Origin: Colimorpha sp045222295
Lineage (GTDB): Bacteria > Bacteroidota > Bacteroidia > Bacteroidales > P3
DNA length: 64,000 bases
NCBI GenBank assembly: GCA_045222295.1
Contig: JBGUXP010000002.1
Coordinates: 74,097 to 138,096, forward strand
Direction: 5' to 3'
Made by a program: the position numbers and the translations under genes. The notes below the pieces were generated by a model that did no database searches, was not told the origin of the DNA, and saw only the letters and a program-made list of their open reading frames with translations. Positions 58,006 to 64,000 of this stretch are shown piece by piece (the first letter of the stretch is position 1; every line of letters starts with the position of its first letter).

Positions 58006-60205
58006 GCAATTCAGCCTCCTTTTGTTTCATTAGGCAATCCAGCTCCTTCCGTACTTTTGCAATTCTTTCATCAAGCGTTTCCTCGCCTTCATACATTGCA
58101 GACATCTCACGCATCATTTCACACACTCTATGATTAAGATACTCGTCAGCCACATGCGCTGCCACATACTGTAGGCGGTCCTTCTCCTCTAGAAACATCC
58201 TGCGGTTCTCTGCCATATAGTCTTTATCATTCCGTCTGTTATACAGCATGATAATATCTTCTACATTCTTTCTTGCCACATCACCAATTGAATAGTCCAG
58301 GAAGAAATTCTCACCAAGCATCTCATGAATATTGCCGCAGAAAGTCTCTTTCTTCTTTTTCTTTGGGTTACCATTATCCAGATAAAGGGTATTCGACAAC
58401 GGCACATCCGAAAGAACAAACGGCGAATGTGTTGCTATTAGGATATTAACGCCCCTGATAATTTGCGGGTTGATGTGGCACCATGACAACATCTCCACCA
58501 GTCTCGTAATAAAAGTGCGCTGATAATCAGGGTGGTAGTATAGTTCTGCCTCGTCAAACACCAGGCAGACATTATGATACCTGATCCTATAATTCCCTTC
58601 CGTCACGCTTTGCAGATTCTTCAAGTGGTAGATGATATAACTTATACTATGCATAAATTGCCTTTCACCACTACTCATCTGCGACAGGGTTTCCTTCTCC
58701 TCTTGACCATTTCCCTTAGTAAAGCTGATATCCCATTCAAAAATAGCGGGAGGCATCAGTTTGCTCACCTCATCAAATGTACGGAAAGGCTTTATCTTGC
58801 CCTCCGCACCTCTATTCAAAGAATACAACGATCCCACATCCATTTTAGACCAGCCAAACTCCACCATATTAGTTGGATCACCATCATAATCCTCAGGTAC
58901 CTTAAGATATGATGTAGTATAGTGTCTTTTTCTTACGAAGGTCAATAACTGATGTATTTTCAGATTGGTGTGTATCTCTGTTTCCTGAAATAGTATTTCT
59001 TTTATAACTGTCAATACACTATCAGGTGTATAATCAAGATATATCTCGTTTTCTTTTGCCTTTAATTTGTGTTGTTCCTCCGCAGTGACAGTACGGATTC
59101 CAAGCATCATCCCATAGCTGCGGTAATAAATGCAGGTCTTAAGTGTTTTATAAACAAGGTAACTCAACACTGCTTCCCTCACTACTTTATCAAGTTTATA
59201 ATAGCTCTCAGAATAATGTCCCCTTAAGTTTCTATTCCATTGTTTTTTTAGCTCTGCTTTCAGTTTTGAACAGTTTTTATTCAGCGGCAGTCTTTTCCTG
59301 AAAAGGTCATTGAACTTTTTATTATACCTATACACGGCGTTATTATCAAAGCGGTACACCAATTCGTAAGGCTTGTAAACATTCATAAACTTCTTGTTCT
59401 GCGAGCCAAACAAGATAGCCAGCGTTGCCAGACGTTGCTTTGCAAGGTCGTTTTCGTTATCAATGTCTATGTAGTCCTCTTCAGTTCTGTAGGGCACCAT
59501 CACTATGGGTGTCACATAGCCATCATTCTTATGAAATAATCCTTGAATCCAGTTACCGTTAATATTGTTGTCATATTCAATCCACAACCTATTGGGGGTA
59601 TAGTCTTTTTGATTCAGCGAGTGGATGCTATAATTTGTACAAATCGTATAGAAGAAATGCCTCGTCAGTTTTTCAAGCTTTGTCTTGGTGACTTCTTTCT
59701 GAAACGGTTCCCTATCGATAGCCGCATCTTCCACATCAGAATGGTAGTTCAACTCCAAAGAACCATAATTGTAACGCAAACTACCCACAAATCCATCAGT
59801 CTCATAGAAGAGAGTAGCGTCGAATCCTTGGGCTTCGGTTAATTGGTGGCCGCGCTGCGGGTTTTTGTCCGGGGTGTTGTCAAACCAAAGTTGGTCTATT
59901 AATTTCCACGAAAAGTTGTTGATGATGCGATAGAAAATATCAAGCAGCGAGCTTTTGCCAGAGCCGTTCTTGCCAACAATGCAGTTCACGGTGATGTCAA
60001 GTTTTTCCTGGATATCCGCGCCTTCCACCGCTTTGTACATTCTACGGCAGGCCTCTTCTTGTTGTTTTAGCTCTTTACTTCTCCATTCCCATCCGTTAGC
60101 TTCTGTCGGTTCAATGTAGTCACCAAACGGATACCACGTATCGTCCTTCAGTGCCTTCCTTACCAAAGGGTCGCAAACGCCAAGTTTTATGCCTATTAGC
60201 CTCAT
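57986..60205 (-). CDS. ABC/SMC-like ATPase, Septu PtuA-like
   Basis: A 739-residue ATPase with Walker A CIVGKNGSGKSSLLDIF (about 76-92), a long insert, the signature LSQMSSGERQFMHSISY (about 503-519), Walker B VCLVFDEAELYYHPDY (about 543-558) and an H-loop NILIATHSPFVLSD (about 584-597). The ABC-type head with coiled insert is that of PtuA and related defence ATPases. It starts 4 bp within the end of the 418-residue gene and overlaps PtuB-like, so all three are translated together. Confidence 0.82.
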   Translation of the reverse strand: MRLIGIKLGVCDPLVRKALKDDTWYPFGDYIEPTEANGWEWRSKELKQQEEACRRMYKAVEGADIQEKLDITVNCIVGKNGSGKSSLLDIFYRIINNFSWKLIDQLWFDNTPDKNPQRGHQLTEAQGFDATLFYETDGFVGSLRYNYGSLELNYHSDVEDAAIDREPFQKEVTKTKLEKLTRHFFYTICTNYSIHSLNQKDYTPNRLWIEYDNNINGNWIQGLFHKNDGYVTPIVMVPYRTEEDYIDIDNENDLAKQRLATLAILFGSQNKKFMNVYKPYELVYRFDNNAVYRYNKKFNDLFRKRLPLNKNCSKLKAELKKQWNRNLRGHYSESYYKLDKVVREAVLSYLVYKTLKTCIYYRSYGMMLGIRTVTAEEQHKLKAKENEIYLDYTPDSVLTVIKEILFQETEIHTNLKIHQLLTFVRKRHYTTSYLKVPEDYDGDPTNMVEFGWSKMDVGSLYSLNRGAEGKIKPFRTFDEVSKLMPPAIFEWDISFTKGNGQEEKETLSQMSSGERQFMHSISYIIYHLKNLQSVTEGNYRIRYHNVCLVFDEAELYYHPDYQRTFITRLVEMLSWCHINPQIIRGVNILIATHSPFVLSDVPLSNTLYLDNGNPKKKKKETFCGNIHEMLGENFFLDYSIGDVARKNVEDIIMLYNRRNDKDYMAENRRMFLEEKDRLQYVAAHVADEYLNHRVCEMMREMSAMYEGEETLDERIAKVRKELDCLMKQKEAELHDQGKV

Positions 60206-61458
60206 CCTTGTTTCTCAACTATTCCCAGCAAATGGTCTGTGAGTGTCTCAAAATCATCATACAGTCCTGCCTGTGTCTTCCGATAATCGCTTTTGGATGT
60301 CAGAGCCACCTTTCCTGTATAGTGTGAATAACTCTCAGCTATATCTTTGTTTTTCTTCTTAATTTTACTCTTTCCCCCATGCTCAATGTCATGACGTACA
60401 TCCGTTCGCATATCTTTCACTCTGAATATGCACTGATATACATCTTCGTTTACCACGCTCTCCTCCGTCACCAAAGACTTTATATGTTCAATATTCTCAT
60501 AGAATATGAAATACAAACCATCAATGACATCCCCGAAACTGTTTCTGTTCACGCATTCAGTTCCTCCCAAGGTCACGGCAGCCATCATTGTAGCCTCAGA
60601 AAAGGTAAATATCGGTTTGCGGTTGGTTCTCTTGCAAATTTGGTTGATGGCCGTCACTCTCCCTATAAGAGCCTTTGCTCTTTCGCTGAATCTGAAAGCT
60701 GGGGTTTTCTCTAATGCTTCACTTGGGGTTATACCTTCTTCTTGCGTTTTTTCATACTCTAGTTCCTCCGGCAATACCTCAATGACATTAACCTTGGGAT
60801 AGAAGTCTTTTATGCTCTCTGTAAGAGAGAATGGGTAATCACTATATGCCGTCGAACTAAATCTTGATGCCCAATCAACTTGCCTATCAGCCATTAGCGA
60901 AACAGCATCGAGCACTCCAAGTTGCCAAGGCATCAACTTCCCTGCATCCGCTATGGTTTTATGGGTTTGCACCGCAACTCTTTGCAGGTCAGCCAACATT
61001 GATGTGGGCGCTATCAGCTGCCTCACATAATCTGTCTGTGAGGCCAACACATCTGTTATAGATGCTATTTGAGTTGCAATACTGGTTAACGGTTTGATTT
61101 CGCCATTACGAGTCAGTAAACTCGTTTGAGCCTCCATAGCAGCCAATGCGGTAAGGCTTGGGCTAAGCACATTTTTTGTTGCAGCCGCTAAAGAAAACGA
61201 CCCAACCTCAGAGGGATTGAGTGACCACTTAGACGGTGCAGCCAATGCCGCACTTAAAGCACTGCCCTTTAACACCACATCCATTACACTCTCCGTAGGC
61301 TTTATTGAGTTTGCCCATAGGGTGCTACCCTTCAGTGCTGTTTGCAAAGCCGAGTAATCGGGAGTTGACATTCTCCCGCATATCTCGTTTATCCTTTCGG
61401 TCAACGAGGTTATGCCAGATATCGACTCTATTATGGTTTTCTTTTGCGTCTCACTCAT
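60202..61458 (-). CDS. Unknown protein with HEPN-like motif, Septu-like operon
   Basis: A 418-residue protein. The N-terminal two thirds is rich in Ala, Ser, Thr and Leu with repeats of the kind LKGSALSAALAAPSKW and LTSIATQIASITDVLASQ, suggesting long helices. The last third is polar. Near residue 353, KDMRTDVRHDIEHGG contains R-x4-H, the catalytic spacing of HEPN ribonucleases, followed by basic KSKIKKKNK. No family is recognised, and HEPN identity is inference. It sits between the GHKL gene (22 bp) and the ATPase gene (4-bp overlap). Confidence 0.6.
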   Translation of the reverse strand: MSETQKKTIIESISGITSLTERINEICGRMSTPDYSALQTALKGSTLWANSIKPTESVMDVVLKGSALSAALAAPSKWSLNPSEVGSFSLAAATKNVLSPSLTALAAMEAQTSLLTRNGEIKPLTSIATQIASITDVLASQTDYVRQLIAPTSMLADLQRVAVQTHKTIADAGKLMPWQLGVLDAVSLMADRQVDWASRFSSTAYSDYPFSLTESIKDFYPKVNVIEVLPEELEYEKTQEEGITPSEALEKTPAFRFSERAKALIGRVTAINQICKRTNRKPIFTFSEATMMAAVTLGGTECVNRNSFGDVIDGLYFIFYENIEHIKSLVTEESVVNEDVYQCIFRVKDMRTDVRHDIEHGGKSKIKKKNKDIAESYSHYTGKVALTSKSDYRKTQAGLYDDFETLTDHLLGIVEKQG

Positions 61459-61480
61459 TTTACAAGATTAATATGCCAAG

Positions 61481-63502
61481 TTATAACGCCTTCTTCCTAA
61501 GCGTTGAAGTAAGTCCAAAATCTATCTCCGGGAAATCCTTCTTTGCCTTCTCCACCACATCCACATCTTTAGTTTTGAGGAGTGACGACAGATACTTAAG
61601 CCTTCTTCTTGATTTCTCGAGTATATCAGCCCACCGAATAATATAAACCTCCACATTGCTATTCTTTGGACTCATTAGGAAATATTGATTACCTTCCTTA
61701 CCGGGAATCTCCAACTGGGCTTCCTTATTTATTTCTGAGCTGACGAGGAGGACTACGAACTTCACATCATTAGGAGCATACGGACTCTGTGCAATCTGAG
61801 TTGCATACTTTCTGGCCTGGCTGAGCTCTTTTGGACTAATCTTCACCTTGGGGGCTTTCAGCTCCACTATCAGCACTTCTCGCTTCTCCTCGTCGAGTAT
61901 GCGCTCCGAATACATAAACAGGTCAGTAATATTCTTTTTTGCGCTGCCCTTCACGGTCTCATTGATGTTGTCATCTTTCTTCGATGGTTTATACTCCATA
62001 CAGTCCGCACTCAGTTGTCGAAGATTGTTTTCAAGATTCTTGTCTGACAGCAGTGTTGTATTATTACTATACTGTTCGCCAAAGACCCAGAGCATTTTTG
62101 TCAGTATCTTATGCAGTTCACTCCTTTCTTTCACGTGCTTTGAGATTTCTGAGATGGTCAACTTCTCAATAAACTCCAAGTCCTGCATCTTTTTCGATAC
62201 CTTATCTGAGAATTCAATGACATCCTCAAGTTCAGATCTACCAAGCAACTCATTGAACTGTTTAACGCTCTTGTCCGATAGTTTCAGAACACTCTTCAAG
62301 ACGAATTCAAAATCACCACTGCTAATACTTCTCTTCACAAGCGGATAGAGAACGCTTCTTGCCTTGTCTTTTTTCTCCAGAAACCCATATTTGTCCTCTA
62401 CCATATAAGCCAGTTTATCAAAAGCAAGTAGTTGAGATTCTGAAGTATTATCATCCTTGAACGGGTAATACGTATCTTCCCGAAGAATGTTCACAAACTC
62501 ATCATACTTCTTGTTTTTCCCTTTGAAGAAATCGTTCAGCTTCTCTTTTACAAATTGCCTGTAGGAAGCGAACTCCTCGTCCATATCCTCCAAGTCAGCA
62601 TTACGCAACACATCAGAGGTGATTCCTTCAGCATAATAATAAATCAGCCATCCCCCGATATTTGGACTTAGCCAAGGTGCGGCATACTCGAAACAGACAG
62701 CATTCTCGTGAACTCCTGCATTTAGCGCAGTCAGATAGACACGGATTCTGTCCAGACCTTTTATCTGGATGTAATCCATCTCCATCCTATGCTTGTTCCC
62801 TTTCTTATCTACATAATCGCAGAGTCTGTGTTCAGGCTCGCCTATAATATAGTCCTTAGGATTTATCTTTTCATCATTGACGTAGATTGAAATATCGCCA
62901 TTGAATACTTTTAGGCAATACGTCTCAAAAAGACTGTCCTTAATGTTATTCTTATTAAAATGTTTAGTTAGTTTTTTCCTTTGTTCAAGCTTACCAGATT
63001 CCACTTCATACAACTCTTCAATGGTTATCTGGTAGTAAGTATCAGCCTTCTTATCAAGTAACTCTTCTACGGTATCAATATCCACCTGACGCACATCGTT
63101 CTCTTTCTTGAAATCCTCACTCCGAAGTGGTATTACGGCATGCGACCAAGTTTTTGTATCTTGCGAATAACCTATTGTCTCTATCGTGAACTTATTACCA
63201 ATCTGGAAAGCCGCAAAGCGTCCCACGCCTTTTCCACCTTTCTTGTTTGCAGTTCCTATATCAAGAAGTTTCTCCTCTATCTCATTAATATGAACCCCAT
63301 AGCCATCATCGCGCAGAACAATACGCTTGACTGGCAGCGGAGAAAGCATGTTCTCATCCGCATAGTCAATCGTCAGTCTGATATTCTTTGCGTCAGCCTG
63401 GATAGAATTATTTATTAGCTCACACAATGCCTTGTAGGTGTTGATGTAAGCTGCCAGAATATCATTAACCAGCCTAGAATTAGTAGTTAGCTTCCTTATC
63501 AT
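61481..63502 (-). CDS. GHKL ATPase with C-terminal PD-(D/E)XK-like region
   Basis: A 673-residue protein. The N-terminal GHKL (Hsp90/MutL/MORC) ATPase has N box YKALCELINNSIQADA (about 23-38), LRDDGYGVH (D-x-G-x-G, about 63-71) and KKGGKGVGRFAAF (about 89-101). A second domain and helical middle follow, then near 545-555 REVLIVELKAPK, an ExK core, with LSQARKYATQIA behind it as in restriction-type nucleases. A nucleotide-gated nuclease or clamp is likely. First gene of the GHKL / HEPN-like / ATPase / HNH chain; direct repeats ATAATTxGAT lie just upstream. Confidence 0.8.
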   Translation of the reverse strand: MIRKLTTNSRLVNDILAAYINTYKALCELINNSIQADAKNIRLTIDYADENMLSPLPVKRIVLRDDGYGVHINEIEEKLLDIGTANKKGGKGVGRFAAFQIGNKFTIETIGYSQDTKTWSHAVIPLRSEDFKKENDVRQVDIDTVEELLDKKADTYYQITIEELYEVESGKLEQRKKLTKHFNKNNIKDSLFETYCLKVFNGDISIYVNDEKINPKDYIIGEPEHRLCDYVDKKGNKHRMEMDYIQIKGLDRIRVYLTALNAGVHENAVCFEYAAPWLSPNIGGWLIYYYAEGITSDVLRNADLEDMDEEFASYRQFVKEKLNDFFKGKNKKYDEFVNILREDTYYPFKDDNTSESQLLAFDKLAYMVEDKYGFLEKKDKARSVLYPLVKRSISSGDFEFVLKSVLKLSDKSVKQFNELLGRSELEDVIEFSDKVSKKMQDLEFIEKLTISEISKHVKERSELHKILTKMLWVFGEQYSNNTTLLSDKNLENNLRQLSADCMEYKPSKKDDNINETVKGSAKKNITDLFMYSERILDEEKREVLIVELKAPKVKISPKELSQARKYATQIAQSPYAPNDVKFVVLLVSSEINKEAQLEIPGKEGNQYFLMSPKNSNVEVYIIRWADILEKSRRRLKYLSSLLKTKDVDVVEKAKKDFPEIDFGLTSTLRKKAL

Positions 63503-63561
63503 AATAGATCAAATTATGTGGATCATCTAATTATGCGCCCTTCATTCTTAACTCTTAACTT

Positions 63562-63819
63562 CTATTTCATCCTCCCCTCTGCTCTCATCTCATCCTTCAC
63601 GCCTTGGATATACACTTCCAGGCTTTGTTTCATTTGGCGCTTCTGTTCTTCTTTCTCTTGATATGAGAGCAGAGAATGGTCTATCGTTGCCTCACAATAA
63701 TGCGATATGTTCTCTTTTATCACATCTATCTGCCATTCGGTTATTGGGCCACTCATAAAGTTCGCCCCAAGATAGCCGGCAAGCACGCCTTTGAAGTATT
63801 GTTCTCCCATATCAATCAT
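63562..63819 (-). CDS. Small hypothetical protein
   Basis: An 85-residue protein with FKGVLAGYLGANFMSG early and a coiled, charged C-terminus (SYQEKEEQKRQMKQSLEVYIQGVKDEM). No family is recognised. It lies 60 bp upstream of the GHKL gene in the same direction and may be part of that operon. A 7-bp array (ttcattc ttaactc ttaactt ctatttc, 63540-63568) spans its stop codon. Confidence 0.5.
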   Translation of the reverse strand: MIDMGEQYFKGVLAGYLGANFMSGPITEWQIDVIKENISHYCEATIDHSLLSYQEKEEQKRQMKQSLEVYIQGVKDEMRAEGRMK

Positions 63820-63834
63820 TCACCATCAAACTTG

Positions 63835-63868
63835 CGCTCGGCTCTGCCGCTTGGCTCGTCCAAGAACC
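63835..63868. repeat. Family C element, second site
   Basis: cgctcggctctgccgcttgg ctc....aagaacc matches the unit at 37085-37117, 26 kb away. From here to the window end no gene is evident. Confidence 0.6.
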
Positions 63869-64000
63869 TTGAACCATTCACCATTACCCCCCCTCGGGCT
63901 ATCCACGCATTTACATCACATGGTAGATGCCACAGCCGCTTTCCTTTCTGGCACTCCGAGGCATGGTACTTATATGGTATTGACAACAATTCTCAGTTTA

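Overview
The window looks like a chromosomal segment of a Bacteroidales bacterium. The reasons are a BspA-type leucine-rich protein with a type IX secretion C-terminal sorting domain, a lysyl-tRNA synthetase of the long Bacteroidetes form, DUF4294 and GxxExxY proteins, SLBB/Wzz polysaccharide export genes, and promoters of the Bacteroidetes type (TTG, 19-20 bp, TAnnTTTG). There is one tRNA gene (Val, CAC). I see no rRNA, no CRISPR array, no integrase and no complete insertion sequence.

Layout. 1-25.2 kb is mostly core: a GxxExxY gene between imperfect repeats, an MBL hydrolase, a PIN toxin pair, the BspA-like surface protein, lysS, an NlpC/P60 peptidase, DUF4294, an ABC exporter pair, an alpha/beta hydrolase, a radical SAM enzyme, and a membrane LytTR regulator divergent from a five-gene run (LiaF-like, M28 peptidase, acyltransferase 3, CAT-like, GNAT). 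These are followed by tRNA-Val, a helix-hairpin-helix protein and a wza/wzz-like pair without glycosyltransferases. 25.5-30.2 kb holds a DUF488-DUF488-dual OB-lipoprotein chain and small unknown genes. 30.4-36.5 kb is a four-gene operon: AAA15 ATPase, RloB-like protein, helicase-nuclease and an alpha-helical protein. 36.6-41.2 kb is a phage-derived lysis-like cassette with a duplicated, decaying copy. 41.6-63.8 kb is a dense defence island, all on the minus strand: a GHKL ATPase, an unknown HEPN-like protein and a Septu-like ATPase/HNH pair; a KAP ATPase with two unknown partners; a giant STAND nuclease with DUF2971; AbiEi/AbiEii; and ASCH, GNAT-PIN and HNH genes.

Two themes stand out. First, small palindromic repeat elements of at least three families, plus a fourth short motif, sit inside coding sequences. 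They usually keep the frame, encode recurring peptides (SPKLGEV, PSKLEGV, SLRQAQGE), and in one place insert 72 bp that keeps two overlapping genes open at once. Second, short tandem arrays with a period of 7 or 8 bp lie directly upstream of start codons, or in signal-peptide and linker codons, in at least eight places.

The best candidates for undescribed biology are the translationally coupled GHKL / HEPN-like / ATPase / HNH operon, the RloAB-helicase-nuclease operon, a STAND + DUF2971 module bounded by perfect 51-bp direct repeats, and a roughly 170-nt predicted RNA or attenuator in front of the lysis-like cassette. All functions are inferred from sequence reading alone; no database search was possible.
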